From positions 25,997 to 89,996 of the forward strand of contig VXQX01000010.1 in the NCBI GenBank assembly GCA_009838765.1: 64,000 nucleotides of DNA, in the 5' to 3' direction. This stretch comes from Gemmatimonadales bacterium (GTDB taxonomy: Bacteria > Gemmatimonadota > Gemmatimonadetes > Palauibacterales > Palauibacteraceae). Below, piece after piece: positions 8,723 through 19,642 of the stretch; position 1 is the first letter of the stretch, and every line of letters starts with the position of its first letter. The notes under the pieces are model-generated. The model saw only the letters and a program-made list of their open reading frames with translations. It was not told where the DNA came from and searched no databases. Position numbers and translations under genes: made by a program.

Positions 8723-9643
8723 ATGGATCCTCTATTCTTCATCCTCGCCGGGGCGGGCGCGCTGGCGCTGGCGACGAGTCTCCGCATCCTCAAGGAATAC
8801 GAACGGGCCGTCGTCTTCCGCCTTGGCCGTGCGCGTCCGACCCGAGGGCCCGGGCTCATCTTCCTCGTCCCGTTCGGGGTCGAACGCATGGAGCGGGTGA
8901 GCCTGCGGATCATCGCGATGGACATCCCGCCGCAGGACGTCATCACGCGAGACAACGTGTCGGTGAAGGTCAACGCGGTCCTCTATTTCCGGGTCGCGAC
9001 CCCCCGGCGGGCCATCCTCGAGATCGAGGACTACCTGTTCGCCACCTCGCAGCTTGCCCAGACGACACTGCGCTCGGTCATCGGGCAGGCGGAACTGGAT
9101 GAGGTCCTCGCCGAGCGCGAGAAGTTCAACCAGATTCTGCGCGACATCATCGACCAGGGGACGGACGCCTGGGGGATCGACGTCACGGGCGTCGAAGTGA
9201 AGGACGTAGACCTGCCGAACGAGATGAAGCGGGCGATCGCCCGGCAGGCGGAGGCGGAACGCGAGCGGCGCGCCAAGGTGATCAACGCGCAGGGCGAGCT
9301 GCAGGCGGCGTCGAACCTGCGGGACGCGGCGCGCCAGCTGAGCGAATACCCGGCCTCGCTGCAGCTTCGTTTCCTGCAGACGGCGACGGAGATCGCGGCG
9401 GAGAACAACTCGACGACGCTCTTCCCGCTTCCCGTGGAACTCGGCCCGATGGTGGGTCTGTTCAAGGGAATCGCGACCGCGGCCGACGATGCGTCCGAGG
9501 CTCCGGCTCCGGTCGACGAACGCGTGCTCGAAGGCTCGGAGGGCGGCGCGCCGCGGTTGCCCGGCGCGGAGGCCGCGGAGGACGTACCGGAGGCGGCGGA
9601 CGAGCCGGAGGCGGTCGCAAGGGAGCGCGATGCCGCCGGCTGA
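8723..9643 (+). CDS. SPFH/Band 7 membrane protein (slipin)
   Basis: 306 residues from ATG 8723 with GGAGGGA about seven bases upstream. Residues 4-22 are a single N-terminal membrane anchor. The SPFH domain follows: [40 protein letters not shown], then a helical region [14 protein letters not shown] to [17 protein letters not shown] (about 125-195). The C-terminal 55 residues are acidic, Ala/Glu-rich and probably disordered. Slipins scaffold membrane microdomains; an NfeD partner, often adjacent, is not here. The stop overlaps the next gene by 14 bases, implying co-translation. Confidence 0.88.
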   Translation: MDPLFFILAGAGALALATSLRILKEYERAVVFRLGRARPTRGPGLIFLVPFGVERMERVSLRIIAMDIPPQDVITRDNVSVKVNAVLYFRVATPRRAILEIEDYLFATSQLAQTTLRSVIGQAELDEVLAEREKFNQILRDIIDQGTDAWGIDVTGVEVKDVDLPNEMKRAIARQAEAERERRAKVINAQGELQAASNLRDAARQLSEYPASLQLRFLQTATEIAAENNSTTLFPLPVELGPMVGLFKGIATAADDASEAPAPVDERVLEGSEGGAPRLPGAEAAEDVPEAADEPEAVARERDAAG

Positions 9644-10499
9644 CGAGGATCGCGAGGGTTCAGGCGAGTCCGGTCCCCCGGCACGCCGCTCGTCGCTGCC
9701 CCGCACGGTCACGCAGGAGCAACTCGAACGTGTGATCCGGCGCGCGTCCGATCTCCAGTTCCGCAGTTCCACCTCGGTCGGCGGGGAACTCGGGGCGGGC
9801 GAAGTCGTCCAGATCGGAGCGGAAGTCGGGATCGAGGAGCGCTACGTCCGGCAGGCGCTGGCCGAGGTGGAAGCCGCCTCCCTCATCCCGGATGCGCCTG
9901 CCGATGAGGGGCTCGCGCGCCGGATCGTGGGTCCCGCGATCGTGAGCACGAGCCGCGTGGTGCCCGGGAGTCCCGCGGATGTGGAAGCGAATCTCGAATC
10001 GTACCTGCGCGAAGAGGAGCTTCTCCGGCAGGTACGGTCGCGACCGGGCGGATCGCTCTGGGAGCCGGGGACCGGCCTCGTCAGCCAGATGCGCCGCGCG
10101 ATGGATGTCGGCGGCCGACGGTACACGCTCGCGAAGTCGCGGAACCTCCAGGTCAGCGTGGAAGCCCTGGAGAGTGGGTGGTCGCTCGTCACGCTGACGG
10201 CAGACGTCGGCAACATGAGGGCGGAGCGGCTCGGCGGCTGGTTCGCCGGGATGGGACTGGGTGGAGCGGCCGGTGGTTTCGGCCTGTTCATGGCGACGGG
10301 GGGCGGCATCCTGCCGCTCATGGGAGGACTGGCGATCTTCTCGGGTTTCACGGCCATCGCGGCGGTGTCCGCGCGGGCCGACATGCGGAAGGTCAGGCAG
10401 CGGATGGAACTCGCGCTTCAGGGTCTTCTGGACCGACTCGAACGCGGCGAGAATCTTCGCAGCGCCGAGGAACCGTGGCACCGGAAGCTCCTCCGCTGA
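9630..10499 (+). CDS. Hypothetical membrane protein, partner of the slipin
   Basis: 289 residues from ATG 9630, inside the slipin 3' end. Residues 25-85 are helical with [16 protein letters not shown] and [24 protein letters not shown], a helix-turn-helix-like arrangement of unknown role. Around 205-255 a Gly/Ala-rich hydrophobic stretch ([38 protein letters not shown]) forms two probable membrane segments. It ends with a charged helix. I do not recognise a family with a function. The overlap suggests it works with, or is dosed with, the SPFH protein. Confidence 0.6.
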   Translation: MPPADEDREGSGESGPPARRSSLPRTVTQEQLERVIRRASDLQFRSSTSVGGELGAGEVVQIGAEVGIEERYVRQALAEVEAASLIPDAPADEGLARRIVGPAIVSTSRVVPGSPADVEANLESYLREEELLRQVRSRPGGSLWEPGTGLVSQMRRAMDVGGRRYTLAKSRNLQVSVEALESGWSLVTLTADVGNMRAERLGGWFAGMGLGGAAGGFGLFMATGGGILPLMGGLAIFSGFTAIAAVSARADMRKVRQRMELALQGLLDRLERGENLRSAEEPWHRKLLR

Positions 10500-10524
10500 G
10501 GGCGTGTGGTTCCGCGCGCCACCG

Positions 10525-10583
10525 CACCAGCAGACAATCGCACCAGCAGACAATCGCACCAACAGACAATCGCACCAACAGAC
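10525..10583. repeat. 16-base tandem repeat, 3.7 copies
   Basis: Units at 10525-10540, 10541-10556 and 10557-10572 plus an 11-base partial copy to 10583. The consensus is CACCAGCAGACAATCG, with one G-to-A change in the third unit onward. It lies between the stop of the membrane protein gene and the RBS of the 3-hydroxyacyl-CoA dehydrogenase gene. Slipped-strand length variation or a multi-site protein-binding element are both possible. Confidence 0.85.
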
Positions 10584-10599
10584 ATGGAGGGAGTGGACA

Positions 10600-11487
10600 T
10601 TGGCTGAAATTCGGAAGGTCGGGGTGGTCGGAGCGGGATTGATGGGAGGCGGGATCGCGCAGGTCAGCGCGGCGGCCGGCTATGAGACGATCGTGCGGGA
10701 GGTGGAGCAGGGCCTCCTCGACCGCGGGCTGGCCGGGATCCGAAAGAACCTCGACCGCGCCGTGCATAAGGAGAAGCTTGGTGCGGCGGACCGGGACGAG
10801 ACGATGGCTCGCCTCCACCCGACCCTCGAGCCGGGCGACCTGGCGGAGTGCGACCTCATCATCGAGGCGATCACCGAGAACCTCGGAGCGAAACACGCGC
10901 TCTTCGCCGAGCTTGGCGGACTGTGCGCCGGAGAGACGATCTTCGCCTCCAACACATCGAGCCTGTCCATCACCGAACTCGCCGCGGAGACGGATCGGCC
11001 GGAGCGTTTCGTCGGGCTCCACTTCTTCAGCCCCGTTCCGGTCATGCCGCTGGTGGAGGTCGTCCGCTGCGGGCAGACTGCGGATGAAACGTTCGAGGCG
11101 GCCTTCGCCTTCGCCGGATCGCTCGGGAAGAGCCCGATCGCCTGTGGCGACAATACCGGCTTCGTGGTGAACCGGCTGCTCGTGCCGTACATGCTCGACG
11201 CGATTCGCGCGTACGAAGCCGGGGTCGCATCGATCCCCGACATCGACAAGGGGCTGCGGCTGGGCTGCGGCTACCCGATGGGCCCGTTCACGCTGGGCGA
11301 TTTCGTGGGGCTCGACACGCTGTACCACATCACGGGGATCATGTACGACGAGTACAAGGAGGCGCGCTTCGCCTCTCCGCCTCTCCTGCGCCGCATGTAC
11401 CTGGCCGGATACCACGGCCGGAAGACGGGGAAGGGCTTCTACGACTACAGCGGCGACGAACCGGTAGTGTCCAGCTTCGTGCTGTAG
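10600..11487 (+). CDS. 3-hydroxyacyl-CoA (3-hydroxybutyryl-CoA) dehydrogenase
   Basis: 295 residues from TTG 10600. A strong GGAGGGAG RBS six bases upstream decides the start, and the upstream in-frame ORF is repeat sequence. NAD-binding GAGLMGGGIAQ is at the N-terminus. Catalytic elements follow: SNTSSLSITELA, HFFSPVPVMPLVEVV (His), and DNTGFVVNRLL leading into the C-terminal helical domain with GCGYPMGPFTLGDFVGLDTL. It interconverts 3-hydroxyacyl- and 3-oxoacyl-CoA. The size is that of stand-alone short-chain enzymes (Hbd/PaaH), not a FadB fusion. It pairs functionally with the upstream thiolase. Confidence 0.92.
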   Translation: MAEIRKVGVVGAGLMGGGIAQVSAAAGYETIVREVEQGLLDRGLAGIRKNLDRAVHKEKLGAADRDETMARLHPTLEPGDLAECDLIIEAITENLGAKHALFAELGGLCAGETIFASNTSSLSITELAAETDRPERFVGLHFFSPVPVMPLVEVVRCGQTADETFEAAFAFAGSLGKSPIACGDNTGFVVNRLLVPYMLDAIRAYEAGVASIPDIDKGLRLGCGYPMGPFTLGDFVGLDTLYHITGIMYDEYKEARFASPPLLRRMYLAGYHGRKTGKGFYDYSGDEPVVSSFVL

Positions 11488-11559
11488 TGTGCGCCCCAAA
11501 CGGACCGGAGGACGGCGTGGCGTCTTCCGGTCCACCTACCGTCTCCATGGCGTGTGAGA

Positions 11560-11592
11560 TTGCAAATCGTTTGATGCAAGAATAGATTGCAT
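11560..11592. promoter_or_regulatory. Candidate autoregulatory operator of the HTH-ImmA gene
   Basis: An A/T-rich patch in an otherwise GC-rich region, directly before ATG 11595. It contains three TGCAA-type half sites: TTGCAA at 11560-11565, ATGCAA at 11574-11579 and TTGCAT at 11587-11592. The last two form a perfect 6-base inverted repeat with a 7-base spacer. XRE regulators commonly bind such repeats over their own start. Binding itself is inferred. Confidence 0.5.
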
Positions 11593-11594
11593 TT

Positions 11595-12719
11595 ATGTCG
11601 TTGGCATCCGATCCTCGCGTTGGCCTCCGTTTCAGGGCGGCCCGAAAACGCGCTCGCCTGACGCAAGAGGAACTTGCCGGCGCCTTAGGCCTCCGGCATC
11701 GGCAGACGATTGCCAGCATCGAATCCGGGGAACGACCTCTGAGCGCGAGGGAACTGGTCAGCGCCATGGACGTGCTCGGGGTCGATCTTGACTACTTCAC
11801 CGACCCCTTTCGACTCGTGGGCGAGGGCCAGTTCTCGTTCAGGACGAGTACGGGCGTCGCGGGTGCGGTGCTCGACGACTTCGAAGATTGCGCGGGACGC
11901 TGGATTGCCATGTACCGTGAGCTCTCCCTGGAGCAGGGTTTTGAGCCGCGGTGGCTGGAGTCCAAGCTGGCCCTCACGGCCGGATCATCCTTCGAGGACG
12001 CCCAAGCCTCCGGGGAGTCGGTAGCTGATCGCTGGCAACTGGGCTCGTGCCCCGCGGCGAAGCTGCGTTCGGCCATGGAGAGCCGCGCCTCAATCCTGGT
12101 GCTCGATGTCGACACACCACCTGGCGTTTCCGGTGCAGCCTCGAGGGTTCCCGGGCTGAGTTGTGTGTTGGTTAATCGTAACGATCCTGAACGACGTCGG
12201 AACTTCGACCTGGCCCACGAGCTGTTTCATCTGCTGACGTGGGACGCAATGCCACCCGAGCGGACCGAAGACGTTAGCGTTCCAAGAACCGGAAAGGGGT
12301 GGCGTGTCGAGCGACTTGCCGAGAACTTCGCCGCCGCGATCCTCATGCCCGAGAAGATGCTGCGGCAGCGGTGGGAGCGGTCGGCGGGGGAAACCGGCAT
12401 CCACCAGCGGATCAATGAGATCGCGGACGATTTCCGCGTCTCCGGAACGGCCTGCAAGTGGCGTCTTCACAACGCCGGACTGCTCGCAGGGTCGGATCTC
12501 GCGGAGATCGATGACCGGCGCTTCGTGGCCAACGGGCACACAACCGATCCCCCCCCCGAAGTGCCGGCATTCAGCAAGCCGTTCATCGATCGCGTCGTTG
12601 TAGCCCTGGATGCTGGTCGCCTCTCCGTAAGGCGGGCGGCTACTCTGCTCGGCCTGTCGTTGGCGGATCTCGTTTCCCTCATCCGAGGTTATGGCCACGA
12701 GACGTATTTCGAGGCGTGA
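11595..12719 (+). CDS. XRE-family HTH protein fused to ImmA/IrrE metallopeptidase
   Basis: 374 residues. The XRE helix-turn-helix is at about 8-60 (LRFRAARKRARLTQEELAGA, RQTIASIESGERPLS). A linker leads to a zinc-protease domain with HELFH (H208, E209, H212 in FDLAHELFHLLTW) and a second ligand region ENFAAAILMP (E243). The C-terminal 80 residues are helical. In ImmA/IrrE proteins the protease cleaves a repressor or antitoxin, often in mobile-element or toxin-antitoxin switches. The next gene overlaps by 29 bases and looks like a PIN nuclease, so the pair is a probable toxin-antitoxin-like module. No separate short repressor is seen. Confidence 0.85.
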   Translation: MSLASDPRVGLRFRAARKRARLTQEELAGALGLRHRQTIASIESGERPLSARELVSAMDVLGVDLDYFTDPFRLVGEGQFSFRTSTGVAGAVLDDFEDCAGRWIAMYRELSLEQGFEPRWLESKLALTAGSSFEDAQASGESVADRWQLGSCPAAKLRSAMESRASILVLDVDTPPGVSGAASRVPGLSCVLVNRNDPERRRNFDLAHELFHLLTWDAMPPERTEDVSVPRTGKGWRVERLAENFAAAILMPEKMLRQRWERSAGETGIHQRINEIADDFRVSGTACKWRLHNAGLLAGSDLAEIDDRRFVANGHTTDPPPEVPAFSKPFIDRVVVALDAGRLSVRRAATLLGLSLADLVSLIRGYGHETYFEA

Positions 12720-13230
12720 ACCCGTAGGTTTCGCCCCGAACGACATCGTACTCGTGGACACCATGATCGTCATCGAGGCGGTGGATACCGGTTGCTGGAA
12801 CGCCGTGGCCGGTGGCAGACAGATCGTCACAGTCGAGGAGTGTGCGGAAGAACTGCGGCGCGGCGATCCTTCCATGCGCGGGTACGTCCCAGTGCGCGAA
12901 CAGGACATCGCCCGCGCCACCGTGAGAACGCTGTCCAGCGCAGCGGACGTCACCTTTCGTTTGCAGTACCCCGATGCCCACCGCCTCGACGCCGGTGAGC
13001 GCGACTTGTTGGCGTTGGCATACATGCTGGCAGATGGCTTCATCCTGTGTAGTTGCGACAAGGCGGCAGTAACGGCGGCTCACGCACTCGGATGGCTCGA
13101 TCGAGTTGTTTCGCTTGAGGCCCTGGCGACGAGTGTCGGCGTACGTCCGCGCCGACCGCTCAGGCGACAGTATACCATCAGGCAGCTGGAGGCCTGGAGG
13201 ACATCGCTGCTCCCGGACGCTGGGCCCTGA
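12691..13230 (+). CDS. PIN-like domain protein (putative ribonuclease toxin)
   Basis: 179 residues, overlapping the HTH-ImmA gene. The order of acidic residues matches the PIN fold: D23 in IVLVDTMIVIEA, E49/E54 in TVEECAEEL, E103 and D105 in LDAGERDLLALAY, and D123 in CSCDKAAV. PIN proteins are Mg-dependent RNases and the usual toxins of VapBC-type systems. Here the would-be controller is the fused HTH-protease, not a VapB/AbrB antitoxin. The C-terminus (PRRPLRRQYTIRQLEAW) is basic and may bind RNA or the partner. Assignment rests on motif spacing only. Confidence 0.65.
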   Translation: MATRRISRREPVGFAPNDIVLVDTMIVIEAVDTGCWNAVAGGRQIVTVEECAEELRRGDPSMRGYVPVREQDIARATVRTLSSAADVTFRLQYPDAHRLDAGERDLLALAYMLADGFILCSCDKAAVTAAHALGWLDRVVSLEALATSVGVRPRRPLRRQYTIRQLEAWRTSLLPDAGP

Positions 13231-13282
13231 GGCGGCATCACCCGCTCCGGTCCGCCCGAGCCACTCGAAGGCGCCTCGGGAG

Positions 13283-14125
13283 CTACTCCCGGAAGCGGAC
13301 CTGAACGCCCAGCGCGTCCCCGGCGATCAGCGGACGGATCCGGGCGCGGGCGGAAGGAGAGACTCCGGGGGCGGCGGACGAGGGTTCGATCCCGAGCCAG
13401 CCCGCGGCGGCGGCCGTCGCCCGGCCGCCCACCCACCAGCCGATGAAGCCGCCGACGACCACGTCGGAAAGCCAGTGGCGGTCTCCGTAGATGCGGGCGA
13501 TTCCCGTGCCCGCGGCGGCCGCGTAGAAGGGGATCGCCCACCCGCCGTCGGTCACCTCATCGACGGCGGCGGCAATGGCGAAGGCATAGGCCGTATGGCC
13601 GGAACCCAGCGATGCGTTGCCCCGGAAGGGGTCGAAGTGCAGGACGCCCCGCTCGTCTCTCGGGCGGCTTCGTCCCAGCGTCCAGTTGAGGACGGTGTTC
13701 GACATCGAGCCGGCGAAGACGCCGAAGAAGGCCGAGGTCGCCCGCCGGACGCCCCGTTCCCCGTCCAACGCGACGCCGAGCAGAATCCCGCCCCCGGCGA
13801 GAAATGGCGCGGTCCGCTGCCAGTCGCCGTACGTGTGGCCCGCCTCGGCCAGATCACGTCCCAACGTGCCCTGATGGTCCAGCGCCAGGCTGCGGACGTG
13901 CTCGTCGAGGAGGAAGGTGCCGCCGAGCACGCCTGCCGCGAGGGCGATATCCCGCCCGATCCGGCTCGCGCCCGGCGTCCGCGAATCCGGAGGCGCTTCA
14001 ACGGTCTGCGCGGCGAGGTGGACCGGTAACAGGAGCCACGCCAACCCGAGGGAGGAGACCGCCCCTCGCAGGGCTCTGTTTCGCGTGATCGGGCGGCGTG
14101 CGCCGCGGCGGTCGAGGCGTGTCAT
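13283..14125 (-). CDS. PAP2-family phosphatase, exported
   Basis: 280 residues from ATG 14125; an upstream in-frame extension is rejected because the signal peptide (ending HLAAQ) then lies at the true N-terminus. Phosphatase motifs: LNWTLGRSRPRDE (C1), LGSGHTAYAFA (C2, GSGH in place of PSGH) and ARIYGDRHWLSDVVVG (C3). PAP2 enzymes dephosphorylate phosphatidic acid, undecaprenyl pyrophosphate or lipid A precursors at the periplasmic face. It is convergent with the PIN gene and divergent from recF. The substrate cannot be read from the sequence. Confidence 0.87.
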   Translation of the reverse strand: MTRLDRRGARRPITRNRALRGAVSSLGLAWLLLPVHLAAQTVEAPPDSRTPGASRIGRDIALAAGVLGGTFLLDEHVRSLALDHQGTLGRDLAEAGHTYGDWQRTAPFLAGGGILLGVALDGERGVRRATSAFFGVFAGSMSNTVLNWTLGRSRPRDERGVLHFDPFRGNASLGSGHTAYAFAIAAAVDEVTDGGWAIPFYAAAAGTGIARIYGDRHWLSDVVVGGFIGWWVGGRATAAAAGWLGIEPSSAAPGVSPSARARIRPLIAGDALGVQVRFRE

Positions 14126-14250
14126 GGACGTCTTCGAAGCTGCCTGCGGGGAGCCTCTCGGGCAACCGCTCGGCGGTGCTTTCCGGAGAAGGCCTCCAAC
14201 GGACAAATTTCCTTGCGGTATAAGGCTTTTCGCCGTATTTTCACAAGCCT

Positions 14251-15419
14251 GTGACGAAGACACCGGAGGCACCGCCCATCCGCCAGCCCGAGGCGTCCTC
14301 CGCGCCTTTTCTCAGGCGCTTGATCCTGCGCGACTACCGCAACTTCGAACGACTCGAATGCGAGTTTCCCGAAGCCGGCGTCGCGATCATCGGGCCCAAC
14401 GGATCGGGCAAGACGAACCTCCTCGAGGCGATCTGCTACCTCGAGGTTTTTCGGTCCTTTCGAGGCGTGCGGGACCGCGACCTTGTGCGGTTCGGACAGA
14501 CCGTGTTTCGGGTGGAAGGTGAGGTGGAGGGGGGGATGTCCGTGGCTGCGGCCTACGACCGGTCTCAACGGATCAAGAAGGTCGAGATCGACGCGCTCGA
14601 GGTGGAGCGGGTTTCGGCGGGGATCGGCTCGGTGGGGGTCGCGGCGTTCCGCCTCGACGACGCCGAGATCGTGCGCGGAGGGCCGACGCTGCGGCGTCGC
14701 TTCCTCGACGTCGCGCTCTCGGTGGGCGTGGTGGGCTACCTGCCGGCGCTGCAGCGCTACCGGGGTCTTCTGTCGCAGCGGAACGAGGCGCTGCGGCGCG
14801 GCGGGTCGAACGACGAGATCGAAGCGTGGACGGAAGGGTTGATCGAGGCGGGCGGAGTCCTCACGGAAAGGCGGGCGGAGTGGGTGTCGGAGGGGGCGGA
14901 GCGATACGCCGATTTCTACGCACGGATCTCGGGAGGAGACCGGGCGGGGCTTCGGTATTCGGCTTCGATCGCTTCGAATGGCGGAACGGACGGTGCGGAG
15001 GGCGCGGTGTCGTGGGAGGACCGCTTTCGACACGCGCTCGAGAGGGCCGGAGAACGTGAGCGTCGGCAGGGCATGACCGTGGTGGGCCCGCACCGTGACG
15101 AGATCCGGTTCGAAGTCGAGGCGCCGGAGGGCCCCCGCGACCTCCGGAGCTACGGGTCGAGCGGACAGCAGCGCACGGCAGCGCTCGCCCTGCGCCTGCT
15201 CGAAGCGGATCGGCTCAGGGAACGGCTCGGCCGCGAGCCGCTGTACGTCCTCGACGACGTGTTTGCGGAACTCGACGAGGGACGTTCCGACCGGCTGTTT
15301 CGCCTCTTCGAGTCCGAGCGGGGCGGTCAGGTGATTCTCACGGCGCCCAAGCCCGGTGACGTAGGGCTGTTAGGTGGGAAGCTCGCGCGCTGGCGCCTGC
15401 GCAATGGACGGCTGATCGC

Positions 15420-15423
<4 letters not shown>
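14251..15423 (+). CDS. recF: DNA replication/repair protein RecF
   Basis: 390 residues from GTG 14251, close to the usual 360-380. Contains LRLILRDYRNFERLE-type N-terminal strands, Walker A IIGPNGSGKTNLLEAI, SYGSSGQQRTAALALRLLEA (ABC-like signature) and Walker B YVLDDVFAELDEGR, ending RWRLRNGRLIA. RecF loads RecA at ssDNA gaps with RecO and RecR. recF-dciA-gyrB is the classic order near the replication origin, but dnaA and dnaN are absent here. TATAAG at 14219-14224 could be its -10 box. The stop overlaps the next start (GTGA). Confidence 0.95.
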
Positions 15424-17791
<2,368 letters not shown>

Positions 17792-17893
17792 GTCGCCCTC
17801 CCCGATCCACCGTTCGTTGGCGGCTCGCGCGGCTCATGGCCGGGGCGCGCGGGTTGATAGTTCGTTGATGTCCGCCCCGATCCTTGTGCTGGA

Positions 17894-17916
17894 GAGGGCG
17901 GCACGGCGTCGCCCTC
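17894..17916 (+). promoter_or_regulatory. Leader hairpin of secreted-peptide cassette 1
   Basis: Perfect 7-base stem GAGGGCG / CGCCCTC with a 9-base loop, ending 25 bases before the ATG of the small secreted protein. A near-identical hairpin and the following CAATCAGGGGAGGTGG-type RBS region recur before the paralogous gene at 19687, with loop changes and preserved stem. This points to a conserved RNA leader element, not chance. Confidence 0.55.
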
Positions 17917-17941
17917 CGGTATCAATCAGGGGAGGTGGACG

Positions 17942-18289
17942 ATGATGAGGACGAGGAGAGGCAGGAAAACGGCGTGGCCGCTCGCCGTGGCGTGGGCCTT
18001 CGCGGGGGCATTGGCGGTCTCGCTGGCGCAGCCGTCCGAGGCCGCGGCGCAGAGCGAGTGTGGGGACTACATCTCGGGAGGTCGGGACTTTCCGGCGAGT
18101 GGAACGCTGATAGGCTGGCAGCGGGTTACCGCCACCTTCGGCGGCAGCGCCGGCGTCGAGGGCGCCGGCCTGAGCGGCGGGCTCAACGGCAGCATCGCGG
18201 TGAGCTTCAACGTCGGCGTCTACCGGATGCACGATGGAAGCCACCTGAGCCTCCGGTGCGATGACTACACGGAATGGGACCTCCAGTGA
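17942..18289 (+). CDS. Small secreted Cys-containing protein (paralogue A)
   Basis: 115 residues from ATG 17942, preceded by GGGGAGGTGG. Residues 1-36 are a signal peptide (basic MMRTRRGRK, hydrophobic core, LAQPSEAAAQ end). The mature part begins SECGDYISGG, carries a Gly-rich middle (GVEGAGLSGGLNGS) and ends HLSLRCDDYTEWDLQ, so two Cys could form a disulfide. The signal region and the first mature residues are nearly identical to the protein at 19687-19977. No known family is recognised. It sits upstream of a 6-bladed beta-propeller lipoprotein. Confidence 0.7.
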   Translation: MMRTRRGRKTAWPLAVAWAFAGALAVSLAQPSEAAAQSECGDYISGGRDFPASGTLIGWQRVTATFGGSAGVEGAGLSGGLNGSIAVSFNVGVYRMHDGSHLSLRCDDYTEWDLQ

Positions 18290-18362
18290 GTCGAGCGCGC
18301 GGAGTCATCGGTTCGAGGTCGCGTCCCGCGCGAGTTGAGGCTGCAGCTGCGAACCGTGGGCC

Positions 18363-18454
18363 GGGGGGGGGCGCGGGGGCGGGGGGGGGGGGGGGGGGGG
18401 GGGGGCGGGGGGGCGGCGGGGGGGGGGGGGGGGCGGGGGGGGGGGGGGGGGGGG
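18363..18454. repeat. 92-base G tract with a few C interruptions
   Basis: Almost pure G on the + strand with isolated C residues, lying between the stop of the small secreted protein and the propeller reading frame. It begins where the second cassette has its G/C-rich hairpin arm. No coding frame through it is believable (poly-Gly/poly-Pro). It most resembles a sequencing or assembly artefact at a hairpin; a real hypervariable tract is the alternative. Confidence 0.9.
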
Positions 18455-18457
18455 TAG

Positions 18458-19579
18458 GCCTCCCGCGCGCCGGCCACCCTGCTTCTGACTCGGTGGCCGG
18501 GGACGGTTTCGCGCACCATCGCTCTGGGTCTGGCGGGCGCCCTCGGTTCGGCGGGCTGCGGAGGCCCGGACGCCGACGACGGGCGTGTCTATTTCAGCGA
18601 GAGCACCAGCCACGTTTACGAAATCGGGCCGTCCGATACCCACCTGGATCAACTGGACGAACGCGTCAGCTTCGGTTCCATCATCGACGTAGTGGCCGTA
18701 CCCGGCGGCTATTTCGTCGCCGACGGGCTCGACCCGCGTATCGTCCTGCTCGATGAGGGTCTCAACCCGGTGCGAACCATGGGCAGGGAGGGGGAAGGAC
18801 CTGGAGAGTACAGGCTCCCGTGGCATCTGTCCCGGGCGGATGATCGGGTTCTGGTCCACGATAGCGGGAACGGCCGGGTCACCTACCTGACGCTGGAGGG
18901 CGATTTCGTGGCGAGCCGGCGGTTTCCCGGTCTCGCAAGCGGTATCGCGGGACATCCGGAACTCGGGCTGCTCGTCGCGGGCGATGCGTTCCCCGACCAT
19001 TACCTGACGCGAGTTTCGGAGCAGGCGCATACCGCTTTCGGACCGATCCCGGCCGAGTGGATCGTCGACCCCGAAGACTCCGACGACTCCGCAGACAAAG
19101 TACAGCTCCCCGAGGATCGGGTCGCGGTGACGCCCGACGGTCTCGTACACGTCCTCGACGGGGATCGGCTTGCGCTCGTGAGTTATCGCCCCGACGGCGA
19201 GCTCGTGGGCATCGTCTTCCTGCCCAAGGAGATGCAGGCTCGCGAAGTGAAGCAGAACGAGGAGATGATCGAAGCGCTCGGCGGACGCGACCGAGTCCTC
19301 TCCTCACCGGTGGTGATGTCCCTTACGCCTCTCGACGATGGTCGCCTGCTCGCCGGAACAACCTCCGCGGTGACCGCCGACGGTCTGGTCACGAGGGGTC
19401 GGGTACTGGACCTGGAGCGTCTCGAGGCGATCCCCCTGGTCTTCGGCGCCGACGTCGATCGACCATGGGCACGGGCGGTTCGCGTCGATATCGACCGACT
19501 GGATCGGGCGGTCCTCAATCCCATGTGGACTGCGAGCCTCGAAGCCGCGCCGGTCCGGCTTGTAGACCGGGACCGATGA
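18458..19579 (+). CDS. 6-bladed beta-propeller lipoprotein (5' end unresolved)
   Basis: The frame is open from 18458, right after an in-frame TAG bordering the G tract. No ATG, GTG or TTG occurs in this frame before the lipoprotein signal RTIALGLAGALGSAGC, so the true start is missing or altered. The lipobox Cys is encoded at 18557-18559. The mature part shows the 6-bladed propeller hallmark GREGEGPGEYR and repeated strand patterns (GGYFVADGLDPRIVLLDE, RVLVHDSGNGRVTYLTLEGD, TPDGLVHVLDGDRLALVSY). Such proteins are surface or periplasmic with mostly unknown ligands. The first canonical start, GTG 18692, would remove the lipobox and the first strands. Confidence 0.7.
   Translation, partial: ASRAPATLLLTRWPGTVSRTIALGLAGALGSAGCGGPDADDGRVYFSESTSHVYEIGPSDTHLDQLDERVSFGSIIDVVAVPGGYFVADGLDPRIVLLDEGLNPVRTMGREGEGPGEYRLPWHLSRADDRVLVHDSGNGRVTYLTLEGDFVASRRFPGLASGIAGHPELGLLVAGDAFPDHYLTRVSEQAHTAFGPIPAEWIVDPEDSDDSADKVQLPEDRVAVTPDGLVHVLDGDRLALVSYRPDGELVGIVFLPKEMQAREVKQNEEMIEALGGRDRVLSSPVVMSLTPLDDGRLLAGTTSAVTADGLVTRGRVLDLERLEAIPLVFGADVDRPWARAVRVDIDRLDRAVLNPMWTASLEAAPVRLVDRDR
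18470..18503 (+). terminator. Hairpin after paralogue A, shared with cassette 2
   Basis: CCGGCCACC (18470-18478) pairs with GGTGGCCGG (18492-18500). The 3' arm CTCGGTGGCCGGGGA (18489-18503) is identical to the 3' arm of the 15-base hairpin after the second small gene (20043-20077). There is no T-run. It lies inside the open frame of the propeller protein, so its role as terminator is uncertain and the region may be misassembled. Confidence 0.4.
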
Positions 19580-19642
19580 TCTTCCCCCCGCCGCGACTCC
19601 CGTTGATGCCCCGTTGAAGCTTCTCAGGATCCTGGTATCGGA

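Noticed and set aside
14126..14250. Replication origin beside recF
   Set aside because: No DnaA-box cluster or long A/T-rich unwinding element is visible, and dnaA/dnaN are missing; the 125 bases look like a plain divergent promoter region.
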